From Mangrovimonas cancribranchiae (lineage in GTDB: Bacteria; Bacteroidota; Bacteroidia; Flavobacteriales; Flavobacteriaceae), in the NCBI RefSeq assembly GCF_037126245.1, contig NZ_CP136925.1, positions 736,001 to 800,000 of the forward strand: a stretch of DNA of 64,000 nucleotides. The letters run 5' to 3'. Positions 31,998 through 42,511 of the stretch are shown in pieces. How positions within the stretch are numbered: the stretch's first letter is position 1; each line of letters begins with the position of its first letter. The notes below the pieces were generated by a model, which was not told the origin of the DNA, made no database searches, and was given only the letters and a program-made list of their open reading frames with translations. A program made the translations under genes and the position numbers.

Positions 31998-33950
31998 ATG
32001 AATAAAATAGTACTCTTTAGTTTAACTTTTTTATTATCGTTAAGCTTACAAGCCCAAGTTGTTATTAATGAATTAGATTGCGATAATCCTGGTATTGATG
32101 ATCGAGAGTTTGTCGAATTAAAATCCGATACACCAAATTTTTCACTCGACGGATATGTTGTCGTATTTTTTAATGGCTCTAGTTCTGGGAACGATTCTAG
32201 CTACATGGCCATAGATTTAGACGGTTATACAACCGATGCAAATGGTCTGTTACTAATAGCTAGCGATACAATGACGCCGTTTCCGCAGTTAATTATTTCA
32301 GCAAACACTATCCAAAATGGTGCTGATGCCGTTGCTATCTATCAAGGACACGATTACGACTTTCCAGAAGGTACACAAGCTGCCCAGACCAATTTAATTG
32401 ATGCATTGGTTTACGATACATCAGACTCAGATGATACCGAATTAATGGCATTATTAGGCGTTACAGAACAGATTAATGAAGGGTCTAGTGGTAACACGAA
32501 TTCAATTCAAAGGAATAACGATGGAACTTATACTGTAACTACGCCAACACCAAGAGCCTTAAACGATGGTAGCGGTATCAATTTTAATGCGATTACAATT
32601 TCTACCTTACAAACACATTATAACGAAGGCGATTCTTTTGATATTATTTTTACTGCAGAAGAAAATGCGAGTGCCGATTACACTTTTAGTTTTACGCTAA
32701 ACAATTACGGGTTTAACACGTCCGATTTTACAGGAAATACAACAGTAACTATACCAGCCGGACAAAACTCTGTTACAACAACCATTACTTTGGTTGACGA
32801 TACATTTGATGAAGGCGATGAAGAACCTCTAATTGTATTTTCAGAATTAGAATCGCCATTCATCCCGTTTAACAATTATATAAAACTACGAGTTGTAGAT
32901 AACGATTATACTGTAGCGCCTTTTGGGACACCTATTAACCCAACTTATAATGTTGTTGAAAGTACCCAACCAAATGGGTATTACAATAGTTTAGATGGTT
33001 TAAGTGATGCTAACTTAAGACAAGCACTTCAAGATATTATTGCAGAAGAAGGTGTTGTTAGAGCACAAACTTATAATGAAGTGATTGATATTTTAAAAGA
33101 AGCTGATGAAAACCCTCTTAATAGCAATCAAGTTTGGTTGGTATATTTAGAAGAAGGCCGCGCCAAATTAGATTTACAAACAGGATCTAATAATTCTGGA
33201 AAGTGGAATAGAGAACATACTTTTCCACGATCTAGAGGAGGATTTTATAGTATTGAAGACGATGAGGTTTTTGATGGTATAGATGTATTTTGGAATACCA
33301 ATGCCGACTCTTTACGTCATGGTAACTCCGATGCGCATGCCTTAAGAGCAGCAGATGGTCCAGAAAACAGTACTAGAGGAAACCAATTTTATGGTGAATA
33401 TACTGGTCCTTCAGGAACATTAGGCGGTTTTAAAGGTGATGTAGCGCGTAGTGTGTTTTATATGGCAGTACGTTATAATGGATTAGAGATTGTAAACGGT
33501 TTTCCCGATGGAAACCTTGGTGAGTTTGGCGATTTAGCCACCTTATTAGATTGGCACAGAAACGATCCGCCAGACGATTTTGAAATGAATAGAAACAATG
33601 TTGTTTACAATTGGCAATTTAACAGGAATCCTTTTATCGATGAACCCGATTTAATCGAGTATATCTGGGGAAATATGGTAGGTGAAACTTGGAATAGTAC
33701 CATGAGCATTCCTGAAAATAATCAGAATACTGTAGTGGTATATCCAAACCCAACACAAGGACAGGTTTTTATTAAGGGACTAAACGAAGATGCGCAAATC
33801 GAGGTGTTTTCAATTGAAGGAAAACAAGTGTATTCTAACAACATAACCATCAATCACTCAAAGTTGAATTTACAACTCTCCAAAGGCATATATTTAATGC
33901 GAATAACCACATTAAAAGAAACGGTAACCAAAAAAATAATTATTAATTAA
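31998..33950 (+). CDS. Secreted EndoI-family nuclease with lamin-tail-like and Calx-beta-like domains and T9SS type A tail
   Basis: 650 aa. A signal peptide (ending LSLQAQ) is followed by a lamin-tail-like domain (VVINELDCDNPGIDDREFVEL, about 20-190), a Calx-beta-like domain (about 200-305, with TITLVDDTFDEGDEEPL) and the endonuclease I domain (about 310-560). The EndoI block KWNREHTFPRSRGG holds the catalytic His, and NSDAHALRA carries further conserved residues. The C-terminus (VVVYPNPTQGQVFIKG ... KGIYLMRI ... KKIIIN) is the type A T9SS sorting domain. It should be exported through the type IX system, probably to degrade extracellular DNA or RNA for phosphate or nucleosides (inference). 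It is monocistronic, with its own promoter and a nearby palindrome. Confidence 0.9.
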   Translation: MNKIVLFSLTFLLSLSLQAQVVINELDCDNPGIDDREFVELKSDTPNFSLDGYVVVFFNGSSSGNDSSYMAIDLDGYTTDANGLLLIASDTMTPFPQLIISANTIQNGADAVAIYQGHDYDFPEGTQAAQTNLIDALVYDTSDSDDTELMALLGVTEQINEGSSGNTNSIQRNNDGTYTVTTPTPRALNDGSGINFNAITISTLQTHYNEGDSFDIIFTAEENASADYTFSFTLNNYGFNTSDFTGNTTVTIPAGQNSVTTTITLVDDTFDEGDEEPLIVFSELESPFIPFNNYIKLRVVDNDYTVAPFGTPINPTYNVVESTQPNGYYNSLDGLSDANLRQALQDIIAEEGVVRAQTYNEVIDILKEADENPLNSNQVWLVYLEEGRAKLDLQTGSNNSGKWNREHTFPRSRGGFYSIEDDEVFDGIDVFWNTNADSLRHGNSDAHALRAADGPENSTRGNQFYGEYTGPSGTLGGFKGDVARSVFYMAVRYNGLEIVNGFPDGNLGEFGDLATLLDWHRNDPPDDFEMNRNNVVYNWQFNRNPFIDEPDLIEYIWGNMVGETWNSTMSIPENNQNTVVVYPNPTQGQVFIKGLNEDAQIEVFSIEGKQVYSNNITINHSKLNLQLSKGIYLMRITTLKETVTKKIIIN

Positions 33951-33973
33951 GAGGTGAAAATAGTCTACTTTTC

Positions 33974-34378
33974 TTAAGAAGCTACGTATTCAATTTTTCG
34001 AAACCGAATCGCATTCCAATTAGGGTTTATTTCTATTTGCCTAATGGGTTTTAACCAAAAATCCATTAGGTCATTCCAAACATGGTCATGATATAGTTCA
34101 ACAATATTGGCTTTTGAGGTTTTACTTGGAAAAGCAACCCATAAAATACAGTCTTCATGAAGCTTTGGTAATAAAGTAAGCATTTGGTCAATAAGTTGCT
34201 GTTGCGAGGTAATAAAAAGCAAAGCAAACCCCACACAAGATGTTTGGATAAGCGACTCAGAAATATGTACGCTATCTAACCCTAGAGCTTTTAAATCATT
34301 CTCAAAATCATTTGGCTTATTAAGAACCAAAATATGATCGTGACTTTTTAGTTTTAACCTTTTAATCAACGATTTCAT
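33974..34378 (-). CDS. Hypothetical protein, resembles DUF3052 proteins
   Basis: 134 aa, no signal peptide or membrane helix. The layout suggests a truncated Rossmann-like alpha/beta fold: a strand at HDHILVLN, a strand VGFALLFITS, a helix QLIDQMLTLLPKL, a strand ILWVAFPS and a Trp-rich end with VWNDLMDFWLKPIRQIEINPNWNAIRFRK. This resembles small DUF3052-type proteins, but I am not certain. It is probably cytoplasmic, convergent with the nuclease gene, and has no partner on its strand. Confidence 0.55.
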   Translation of the reverse strand: MKSLIKRLKLKSHDHILVLNKPNDFENDLKALGLDSVHISESLIQTSCVGFALLFITSQQQLIDQMLTLLPKLHEDCILWVAFPSKTSKANIVELYHDHVWNDLMDFWLKPIRQIEINPNWNAIRFRKIEYVAS

Positions 34379-34521
34379 ATTAAACGAATTACGTCTACTA
34401 AAGATACTAAAATTTAAGGATTTTTTGTTAGTATTATTGTAAACAATATAAACCTCTATTATAAAATACCCATTTAGGTAATCGTGTAGTTTGTTGAGTA
34501 AAATATATATCTTGATGAGTT

Positions 34522-34559
34522 ACAAAAAAAACCACTTCGATTAGGAAGTGGTTTTTTGT
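34522..34559. terminator. Terminator beyond the htpG stop
   Basis: A long stem (ACAAAAAAAACCACTTC / GAAGTGGTTTTTTGT) with a 6-nt loop, 39 bp past the minus-strand htpG stop. T runs lie on both strands. Confidence 0.85.
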
Positions 34560-34597
34560 CTAAATTCTAATATCTATTAGCGAAGCAATCTAGCTTC

Positions 34598-36484
34598 TTA
34601 CTTAATCATATCGTAGCTACGCTTAATAAAATTGGTGAGTTCTTCACCTTTAAGCAATCCTTGGCTTAATCGTGCCAAGTCCAAACTTTGATTAATTAAG
34701 CGCTCTTGTTTTTTCTTGGTTTTGGTATTTAAAATGTCACCTACCAACTCAGAATTTGTGTTTACAACTAAGTTGTACATATCTGGCATATTGCCCATAC
34801 CAAACATACCGCCACCACCAGTAGCTTGCATTTCTTTCATACGACGCATAAATTCGGGTTGCGTAATCATAAATGGCGCGGCATCGCTATCCATAGTTTC
34901 TAATTGTACGGTAAATTTTTCAGCAGGAATCACTTCTTTAAGTAATTCGTCTAGCTTGGTTTTTTCATCATCACTTAATTTAGAAATCTTGTTGTCGTCT
35001 TTCTTGATTAAGTTGTCAATATGATCGGCATCAACACGAGCAAACGAAATATTCTCTTTAGAGGTTTCTAGCTTTTGCATTAAGTGCGATACGATTGGCG
35101 AATCTAACAACAACACTTCGTAACCTTTGGCTTTTGCAGCTTCAATATAACTGTGTTGTTCGTCTTTATTCGATGCGTAAAGAATAACCAATTTGTCATC
35201 CTTATCGGTTTGTTTGGCTTTAATGGCATTATATAACTCATCGTAAGTATAATATTTACCATCTACGGTTGGGTAGAGTGCAAACGCATCAGCTTTATCA
35301 AAGAATTTTTCTTCAGAAAGCATACCATATTCAATCACGATTTTAATATCGTCCCATTTCTTTTCAAAATCTTCACGATTATTATTGAAAAGTGATTTTA
35401 GTTTATCGGCAACTTTACGAGTGATGTATGACGAAATTTTCTTAACAGCGCCATCGGCTTGTAGGTAAGAGCGTGATACATTCAATGGAATATCTGGAGA
35501 ATCTATCACACCGCGTAGCATAGTTAAAAACTCTGGAACAATGCCTTCTACGTTATCGGTAACAAACACCTGATTTTGGTATAACTGAATACGATCTTTT
35601 TGTACGTTTAAATCGTTGGTCATTTTTGGGAAATATAAAATCCCCGTTAAGTTGAACGGATAATCCACGTTTAAGTGAATGTGGAATAATGGTTCCTCAA
35701 ACTGCATTGGGTACAACTCGCGATAGAAGTTTTTATAATCCTCATCTTCTAAATCGGTTGGCTGTTTGGTCCAAGCTGGGTTTGGGTTGTTAATGATATC
35801 ATCTACTTCTTTTGTTGGAGCAGGATCGTCTTCTTTTGCGCCTTCAGGTTTTGGTAGCGTTTCAGTTTTGGTGCCAAATTTAATAGGAATTGGCATAAAC
35901 TTGTTGTACTTCACTAAAAGTTCTCGAATACGAGACTCTTCTAAAAACTCGTTGTCTTCCTCATTAATATGAAGAATAATTTCGGTACCTCTTTCGGTTT
36001 TGTCGTGAGGTTCTAGAGTAAATTCAGGCGAGCCATCGCAAGTCCAATGTGCTGCTGGCTCATCTTTGTGCGATTTGGTGATGATTTCTACTTTATTAGC
36101 AACCATAAAAGCCGAGTAAAACCCAAGACCAAAATGCCCAATAATACCAGAATCCTTGGCAGAATCTTTGTATTTGTCTAAAAACTCTTCAGCACCAGAA
36201 AACGCTACTTCGTTAATATACTTTTCAACCTCTTCGGCTGTCATACCAATACCTTGGTCTATAATATGAAGTTTTTTACCGTCTTTATCAATTTTTACTT
36301 CAATCTGCGGGTTGCCATATTCTACTTTAGCTTCACCAATACTAGCTAAGTGTTTTAGCTTCAAAGTAGCATCTGTAGCATTACTTATTAATTCACGAAG
36401 AAAAATTTCGTGATCACTGTACAAGAATTTTTTAATGAGCGGGAAGATGTTTTCTACCGATACATTAATGTTTCCTTTTGCCAT
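34598..36484 (-). CDS. htpG: Molecular chaperone HtpG (Hsp90)
   Basis: 628 aa. The N-terminal GHKL ATPase domain has FLRELISNATDA near residue 28, DQGIGMTAEEV and GHFGLGFYSAFMVA. The middle domain has LNVSRSYLQ, and the C-terminal dimerisation domain holds a Met/Gly-rich loop (MQATGGGGMFGMGNMPDMYN). Length and motifs are typical for bacterial Hsp90, a cytoplasmic ATP-dependent chaperone. It is monocistronic and divergent from fabH across a 289-bp spacer. I saw no CIRCE (TTAGCACTC-type) element upstream. Confidence 0.96.
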   Translation of the reverse strand: MAKGNINVSVENIFPLIKKFLYSDHEIFLRELISNATDATLKLKHLASIGEAKVEYGNPQIEVKIDKDGKKLHIIDQGIGMTAEEVEKYINEVAFSGAEEFLDKYKDSAKDSGIIGHFGLGFYSAFMVANKVEIITKSHKDEPAAHWTCDGSPEFTLEPHDKTERGTEIILHINEEDNEFLEESRIRELLVKYNKFMPIPIKFGTKTETLPKPEGAKEDDPAPTKEVDDIINNPNPAWTKQPTDLEDEDYKNFYRELYPMQFEEPLFHIHLNVDYPFNLTGILYFPKMTNDLNVQKDRIQLYQNQVFVTDNVEGIVPEFLTMLRGVIDSPDIPLNVSRSYLQADGAVKKISSYITRKVADKLKSLFNNNREDFEKKWDDIKIVIEYGMLSEEKFFDKADAFALYPTVDGKYYTYDELYNAIKAKQTDKDDKLVILYASNKDEQHSYIEAAKAKGYEVLLLDSPIVSHLMQKLETSKENISFARVDADHIDNLIKKDDNKISKLSDDEKTKLDELLKEVIPAEKFTVQLETMDSDAAPFMITQPEFMRRMKEMQATGGGGMFGMGNMPDMYNLVVNTNSELVGDILNTKTKKKQERLINQSLDLARLSQGLLKGEELTNFIKRSYDMIK

Positions 36485-36773
36485 AATTTAAATTTTATTA
36501 ATTATTCCTACTGATTAATAGGAGGATTTAAACATTTATTTTCTGTTTTCTATTTGACAAAAAAAATACCAATACCAAAAAAGTGACAAACTGACACGGA
36601 ATTATCAGGATTAAGTTATGCCACGACATGCATTGTATTTAAACTTTTGTTTCTTGGAATGTATTATTTACCCAAATTTGAGGCAGTTTATTATGCGTGC
36701 ATAACGATAGGATACGTTTTTTTAACCGGGTTTTAGTGGAAATAATTAAATTGCGCAGGCTAATTTTTAAGAT

Positions 36774-37784
36774 ATGTATAATTCGAAAATAATAGGGTTA
36801 GGTTATTACGTGCCTGACAATGTGGTTACCAATGATGATTTGACGAAACTGATGGATACCAGCGATGAGTGGATTCAAGAGCGAACAGGAATAAAAGAAC
36901 GTCGTTGGGTAAAACCAGGAGATGGTGATACCACATCTTCAATGGGTGTAAAAGCAGCAAAAGTTGCTATAGAACGTGCTGGAATAGATAAGGATGATAT
37001 TGATTTTATCATTTTTGCCACCTTAAGTCCAGACTATTATTTTCCAGGCCCAGGAGTTACGGTTCAAAAAGAATTAGATATAAAAACTGTTGGCGCATTA
37101 GATGTGCGTAACCAGTGTTCTGGATTTGTATATGCTTTATCTATTGCAGATAACTTCATTAAAACTGGTATGTACAAAAATGTATTGGTTATTGGTAGTG
37201 AATTACACTCTCACGGGTTGGATAAAACAACACGTGGTAGAGGTGTATCGGTGATTTTTGGTGATGGTGCTGGTGCGACAGTTTTAACAAGAGAAGAAGA
37301 TAATAGTAAAGGTATTTTATCAACACATTTACATTCTCAAGGGGAACACGCTGAAGAATTAAGCTTAATTGCTCCAGGAATGGGTAAGCGTTGGGTAAAT
37401 GATATTATAGCCGATAATGACCCTAATGATGAGAGTTACTTCCCGTATATGAACGGACAGTTTGTGTTTAAAAATGCTGTGGTGCGCTTTAGCGAAGTGA
37501 TTATGGAAGGCTTAAATAAAAACAATTTAACGCCAGAAGATATAGATATGTTAATTCCGCATCAAGCCAATTTACGTATTGCACAGTTTGTTCAAAAGAA
37601 ATTTCAATTAGACGATAGTCAAGTATTTAATAATATACAGAAGTATGGAAATACTACAGCTGCTTCTATTCCTATAGCGTTAACGGAAGCTTGGGAACAA
37701 GGTAAAATTAAGGAAGGCGATACCGTTGTGTTGGCTGCTTTTGGTAGTGGATTTACTTGGGGAAGTACCATTATTAAATGGTAG
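36774..37784 (+). CDS. fabH: 3-oxoacyl-ACP synthase III
   Basis: 336 aa. It condenses acyl-CoA with malonyl-ACP to start fatty-acid synthesis. The Cys-His-Asn triad is visible: Cys in DVRNQCSGFVYAL (about residue 114), His in LIPHQANLRIA and Asn in GNTTAASIPIAL. It has the KAS III start (IIGLGYYVPDNVVTNDDLTKLMDTSDEWI). It stands alone rather than in a rpmF-plsX-fabH cluster, so it may be a second, specialised copy; this cannot be told from one window. A terminator follows. Confidence 0.93.
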   Translation: MYNSKIIGLGYYVPDNVVTNDDLTKLMDTSDEWIQERTGIKERRWVKPGDGDTTSSMGVKAAKVAIERAGIDKDDIDFIIFATLSPDYYFPGPGVTVQKELDIKTVGALDVRNQCSGFVYALSIADNFIKTGMYKNVLVIGSELHSHGLDKTTRGRGVSVIFGDGAGATVLTREEDNSKGILSTHLHSQGEHAEELSLIAPGMGKRWVNDIIADNDPNDESYFPYMNGQFVFKNAVVRFSEVIMEGLNKNNLTPEDIDMLIPHQANLRIAQFVQKKFQLDDSQVFNNIQKYGNTTAASIPIALTEAWEQGKIKEGDTVVLAAFGSGFTWGSTIIKW

Positions 37785-37805
37785 AGCAATACATTCTAAA
37801 AATAG

Positions 37806-37842
37806 AAAAACCCGAAGCTTTAAGAAGACGCTTCGGGTTTTT
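37806..37842 (+). terminator. Terminator after fabH
   Basis: Stem AAAAACCCGAAGC / GCTTCGGGTTTTT with an 11-nt loop, 22 bp after the fabH stop. Confidence 0.88.
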
Positions 37843-37978
37843 CACTATTAACCAACTTAACTAACACTAAATGAAATTTAAATCTTGCTGATTAACTTAT
37901 CACTCGATATTATAGACGTAAAACTGTCTAGAATATTTCATTAGAAAGTGGTTTTAACTATCATTTAACATAAAAACG

Positions 37979-38008
37979 AAAACCCAAGTTAAAATAACTT
38001 GGGTTTTC
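37979..38008 (-). terminator. Terminator downstream of the OMP_b-brl_3 receptor gene
   Basis: Inverted repeat AAAACCCAAGTT / AACTTGGGTTTT about 65 bp beyond the minus-strand stop. On the minus strand the stem is followed by TTTTCGTTTTT. Confidence 0.75.
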
Positions 38009-38072
38009 TGGATTAGCGATCAAACATTAACACTAACCATCAATTATTATGTTATGACCGCTAAATGTATGT

Positions 38073-40544
38073 TTACATAAATCCGCCGTTACCAGATTTT
38101 ATATCGTTATCTCTTTGTTTACGTTTAAGCGCTCTGTATTTTCCACCTCCAAAACGATAGGATAAGGCAATGTTCCATGTATTGCTTTCCCAATTAAACT
38201 CTCCATTTGCAGGATATGGCGTGTCGTTTTTAAAGGCAAACTGCATGGTATTAAAAATATCGTTATAGTTAAAGCTAAACGTAGCACGATTATCTTCTAA
38301 AAAGCTGTAACGCAATCCTGTGTTTACAAAATACATCGGGTCTCTTTTAAATTGTACACCTTCTTCTTTACCGCGATACATAGCAAAAAGCGATAGGTTT
38401 AGTTTTTTGGTTGCTTTAAAATTATTAAATACTCTAAAGTTCCAAACCACGTTTTCAACTTCGCTATTAACTGTTACAATGTCGTTAACAGTGGCATTTG
38501 GTAAATCGTTAGAATCGATAAATTCTGTGATTCCTGTTTGAGTTTGCGAATACAAATCAAAACTACCGTTTAAGCTCCACCATTTTGTGGGTCTGTAATT
38601 TCCAGAAAGCTCTATACCATATGCCGATGTGTTGTCGAAATTTCCATAAGATAAAATGGAGTTAGCTTCTGGAACGTTTGTACGATCTATGTTGACTAAT
38701 CGGCTTATTTGGTCTTCAATAATTCTATAAAATACGCCACCTGTTAAACTACCGTTAGCTAAATTCCTGGTATAGTTTAATTCGATTGAATTAGTGAATT
38801 GCGGTTTTAGCTCAGGGTTTCCGTAAGACGATATACGTGGCGTACTCCATTCGCGAATAGGGTTTACTTGTCGTAACCCAGGACGATCTACACGACGACT
38901 ATAACTTAATTGATAGGAGTTTTTATCTGATGCTGTATATGTTAAAAATGCCGATGGATACACTTGAAAGTAATCATTCTCGAACGGCAAAAACTCGGTT
39001 GAATTATCGCTAAAAGTTCTTAACGGTTCAGCATCTACATTAACTTGTTCAAAACGTGCGCCTATTTGATAGCTCCATTTTTCTAATGTTTTGCCATAAG
39101 TGGCATAAAGTGAATAAATATTTCTGTTATAATCAAAATTTGTCGATGGCGTAGGAATAATGATTCCATTGTCGTTAAAAGTAACGCCTGTTGATTCGTA
39201 ATCTATATTAGAGTTAAAAAGCCTAACCTCGCCACCAACTTCTAGTTTAGCTGTTTCGCTTAATGGATTTACATAATCTACATTTATGGTTGTTTGGTCG
39301 CGTTTTGTATCAACAAAATCCATGTAATCGTCTGGAAAGTCAAAGTTGATGTAATTAAAATCTGCTATTTGATCTTGAGTAAAATTGTTGTAGTCAATTT
39401 CAACATCTAAGGTTTCATTTTCTTTTTTAAACTTATGTTTATAAGCTAGGTTGTATTGGCCAGAAATATTGTCGGTTTCATCGCCGAAAATTTGTTTTCT
39501 AGTTGTGGTAGCATTGGTTAGCAACGTAATTCCAACGCCATTACCATTAAAAAAGTTCTGATTAGTGAAAACCGAAATGGTATTGTTGTCGTTTAAGTAA
39601 TAGTCAACGCCTGCTTTAAATAAATGCGATTTGTTATTGTTAAAAAAATCAAGGTTTTGTTTTGAGTTATCATCTAACCTATTTATTTCGCCAAAATTAT
39701 CCCGTTTGCCAATGTTATTGCCGTAATTTCCGTAAAAGTTAAACTTTCCGTTACGGTAATTCATGTCAATAGAGCTATTAAATTTAGCGTAAATCTCTTT
39801 AGTTAATCCAAGATTTATATTTCCATTAAAACCTAGCTTAGTGTTTTTATGAAGAATAATATTTATAATCCCACTCATGCCTTCTGGATTATATTTAGCA
39901 GATGGGTTTGTTATTAATTCTATCTTTTTAATAGATGTAGATGGTATTTGGCGAAGTAATTGCGCTACAGGAACGTTGCTTAATTTACCATCTACCATAA
40001 CGCGAACATTTTCGTTACCACGTAAGCTAATGTTACCTGTTTGTTGGTCGACATTTACCGAAGGTAAGTTGGTCATAATGTCTGATGCTGATGCTCCAGC
40101 TGTAGTTAAATCTTTGCCAATAGTAATCACTTTTCTATCTACTTTTTGTTGTATAGTCGATACTTCGGCAACAACAGTAACTTCATCTAAAGCAGCGGCT
40201 TCTTCTTCAAGGTAAATATCTCCTAAATTAATTCTGAAATTATCCTTGTTAATAGTTATATTTTTGGTGACGGTTTTATAGCCAATAAACTGAATATTAA
40301 CTATAATGTTACCTTCTGGAATAGAAGATATTTTAAAGTTACCATTATCGTCGGTAATCGTTCCGGTAATTGTTTTTCCAGAAGTATTTTTAATAACTAT
40401 GGTAACATACGGCATAGGTTCTTTTAATGCAGCATCGATTACTTTTCCTGTAATGGTGCCATCTTTAAATAAGGCATTGACTGAGTTTTGTGCAGATGAA
40501 GCTATCGTGATGATAAACGCACAAAATAATAATACATGTTTCAT
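38073..40544 (-). CDS. Outer-membrane beta-barrel receptor with carboxypeptidase-regulatory-like domain (TonB-dependent-receptor-like)
   Basis: 823 aa. A signal peptide (ending IASSAQ) is followed by a CarboxypepD_reg-like/CNA-B domain (about 30-115: TGKVIDAALKEPMPYVTIVIKNT ... GYKTV). A plug region (KDLTTAGASASDIMTNLPSVNVD, SLRGNENVRVMVDG, GIINIILHKNT) and a barrel of the OMP_b-brl_3 type end GGGKYRALKRKQRDND. A TonB box is not obvious. The family probably moves a bulky nutrient or peptide; no SusD-like partner is adjacent, so glycan import of the SusCD kind is unlikely. Substrate unknown. Confidence 0.87.
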   Translation of the reverse strand: MKHVLLFCAFIITIASSAQNSVNALFKDGTITGKVIDAALKEPMPYVTIVIKNTSGKTITGTITDDNGNFKISSIPEGNIIVNIQFIGYKTVTKNITINKDNFRINLGDIYLEEEAAALDEVTVVAEVSTIQQKVDRKVITIGKDLTTAGASASDIMTNLPSVNVDQQTGNISLRGNENVRVMVDGKLSNVPVAQLLRQIPSTSIKKIELITNPSAKYNPEGMSGIINIILHKNTKLGFNGNINLGLTKEIYAKFNSSIDMNYRNGKFNFYGNYGNNIGKRDNFGEINRLDDNSKQNLDFFNNNKSHLFKAGVDYYLNDNNTISVFTNQNFFNGNGVGITLLTNATTTRKQIFGDETDNISGQYNLAYKHKFKKENETLDVEIDYNNFTQDQIADFNYINFDFPDDYMDFVDTKRDQTTINVDYVNPLSETAKLEVGGEVRLFNSNIDYESTGVTFNDNGIIIPTPSTNFDYNRNIYSLYATYGKTLEKWSYQIGARFEQVNVDAEPLRTFSDNSTEFLPFENDYFQVYPSAFLTYTASDKNSYQLSYSRRVDRPGLRQVNPIREWSTPRISSYGNPELKPQFTNSIELNYTRNLANGSLTGGVFYRIIEDQISRLVNIDRTNVPEANSILSYGNFDNTSAYGIELSGNYRPTKWWSLNGSFDLYSQTQTGITEFIDSNDLPNATVNDIVTVNSEVENVVWNFRVFNNFKATKKLNLSLFAMYRGKEEGVQFKRDPMYFVNTGLRYSFLEDNRATFSFNYNDIFNTMQFAFKNDTPYPANGEFNWESNTWNIALSYRFGGGKYRALKRKQRDNDIKSGNGGFM

Positions 40545-40659
40545 TTGATTGGTTTTAGTTAATTTATTTTGATTGATGAACTTTTTGTTCTATTATCATA
40601 GACGCTTAATGCAGGTTGCTGTTACCGTATTTAACACTACTTAACAACATTTTAACAGT

Positions 40660-41022
40660 ATGAAGAAAAAAACATTAGTTTTTGGGGCATCGCTTAAACC
40701 CAATAGATATTCTAATTATGCCATTAATAAATTGGTAAATAATGATGTAGAAGTTGTAGCTTATGGTTTAAAAAAGGGAGAAGTAGCAGGTGTTGATATT
40801 CAAACAGAATTGTTAGATTATAACAATGTGCATACGGTAACATTATATGTCAATCCAACACATCAAAAGGATTATTACAACTATATTGTATCGTTACAGC
40901 CTAAACGAGTTATTTTTAATCCAGGTACCGAAAATCCTGAGTTTTATAAGATATTAGAAAAGAACAATATCTTTTTTGAAGAGGCTTGTACGTTAGTGTT
41001 GCTTTCTACGAATCAATATTAA
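40660..41022 (+). CDS. CoA-binding domain protein (YccU-like)
   Basis: 120 aa. It is a single Rossmann-type CoA_binding domain: [21 protein letters not shown] at the start, [26 protein letters not shown] and [14 protein letters not shown]. The E..L...[11 protein letters not shown] end matches the family. Such proteins bind CoA, and their cellular role is not settled. The last 30 bp overlap, in the opposite direction, the 3' end of the Na+/solute symporter gene. Confidence 0.85.
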   Translation: MKKKTLVFGASLKPNRYSNYAINKLVNNDVEVVAYGLKKGEVAGVDIQTELLDYNNVHTVTLYVNPTHQKDYYNYIVSLQPKRVIFNPGTENPEFYKILEKNNIFFEEACTLVLLSTNQY

Positions 41023-42441
41023 ACCAAGAAACATTAAAAGTCCGTTAATAATTAAGATTTCAAACCCTATTTGATAGCCATTAAATAGTTTTGGCGAGTA
41101 TGCATTTATAAAGTAGGAAATAATAGGCGCTATTATAGCGATAATCCAAACGTATTTGTCTTTAATGTCAGATTTGGTTAAAATTCCAAAAGCAAATAAA
41201 CCAAGTAATGGTCCATAAGTATATCCGGCAGCTTTAAATAACTCCCAGATTACCGATACATCTTTAAAAATAAGATCGAAAAGAAGAATAACAACAATTA
41301 ACACAAGACTTGTTATTACATGAACAGTTTTTCGTGTTCTTTTTTGTGCTTGTTTGGGTTTTTTATCTAGTTCAATAATATCAATACAAAAAGCAGTTGT
41401 TAACGATGTTAAAGCCGAATCGGCACTGGAGTAAGCAGCAGCAATAAGTCCTAATATAAAAAATGATGAGGTGGCGATGCCAATTTCAGGAAGCATAGCG
41501 ATTGTAGGAAATAAATTGTCTTTTTTTGCTGAAATACCATTCTCGGCTGCGTATTGTGTTAACAAAAGACCAAGAACTAAAAACAACAGATTTACAAAAA
41601 TTAAAACCACGCTAAAAGAAATCATGTTCTTTTGGGCATCTTTTAAAGTTTTACAGGTTAAATTTTTCTGCATCATATCTTGGTCCATTCCAGTCATGGT
41701 TATGGTAATAAACATACCTGATAAAATACTTTTTATAAAATATTGAGGGTCGTTAACATCATCTAAAAAGAAAACCTTACTCATAGCGCTAGAGGTTACA
41801 TTATCGTATATAGCACCAAAACTGTGTAAGTCCATGGAATTGGCTATAAATATAATAGTTACTATAACAGAGACTAACATGAATAGCGTTTGTAAGGTAT
41901 CAGTAAAAATAATTGTTTTTATACCGCCTCGAAAGGTGTAAAGCCAAATAAGTAAAATGGTTGTGGTAACGGTTATAAAGAAAGGAATACCAAATTGATC
42001 AAAAATAAGTAATTGTAACACTTTTGCCACCAGAAAAAGTCTAAATGCAGCACCAACAGTTCTGGAAACCAAGAAAGCAACAGAGCCAGTTTTGTATGAA
42101 TAATTCCCAAACCTATCTCTAAAATACGTGTAAATAGAGGTTAAATTAAGCTTGTAATATAATGGTAATAATATATAAGCAATAACCAAATAGCCTAGTA
42201 AATAACCAAAAACCACTTGCAGGTAACCAAATTGTTTATCTTCTACAGCACCAGGCACCGAAATAAAAGTTACACCAGACAAAGAAGCACCTAACATACC
42301 AAAAGCTACTAAATACCATGGTGCCGATTTATTAGCTTTAAAAAAAGCCTCGTTAGTATCTTCCTTTCCTGTAAAATACGAAATAATTATAAGCACAATA
42401 AAATAAGCAAGTATTAAAGCAGCTATAAAGAATGGAGACAT
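40993..42441 (-). CDS. Sodium/solute symporter (SSS family)
   Basis: 482 aa with about 13 transmembrane helices. SSS hallmarks include the N-terminal [17 protein letters not shown] block, the Gly-rich helix [15 protein letters not shown] and [21 protein letters not shown] (the signature region). The [21 protein letters not shown] segment, with the conserved Ser residues of the Na2 site, is also present. It is an inner-membrane importer driven by sodium. Substrate (sugar, amino acid, vitamin or other) cannot be read from sequence. It overlaps the convergent CoA-binding gene by 30 bp. Confidence 0.9.
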   Translation of the reverse strand: MSPFFIAALILAYFIVLIIISYFTGKEDTNEAFFKANKSAPWYLVAFGMLGASLSGVTFISVPGAVEDKQFGYLQVVFGYLLGYLVIAYILLPLYYKLNLTSIYTYFRDRFGNYSYKTGSVAFLVSRTVGAAFRLFLVAKVLQLLIFDQFGIPFFITVTTTILLIWLYTFRGGIKTIIFTDTLQTLFMLVSVIVTIIFIANSMDLHSFGAIYDNVTSSAMSKVFFLDDVNDPQYFIKSILSGMFITITMTGMDQDMMQKNLTCKTLKDAQKNMISFSVVLIFVNLLFLVLGLLLTQYAAENGISAKKDNLFPTIAMLPEIGIATSSFFILGLIAAAYSSADSALTSLTTAFCIDIIELDKKPKQAQKRTRKTVHVITSLVLIVVILLFDLIFKDVSVIWELFKAAGYTYGPLLGLFAFGILTKSDIKDKYVWIIAIIAPIISYFINAYSPKLFNGYQIGFEILIINGLLMFLGLILIRRKQH

Positions 42442-42511
42442 AATTTAGATGTTGTTTATAAATTACAAATGTAGGAGTATTTCTTTAATGTAAAATCGTA
42501 AATTCGCAGCT

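Noticed and set aside
36485-36773. Heat-shock operator (CIRCE) between htpG and fabH
   Set aside because: I looked for the TTAGCACTC-N9-GAGTGCTAA pattern and found none. A short TTATGC-GT-GCATAA palindrome is present, but alone it is weak.
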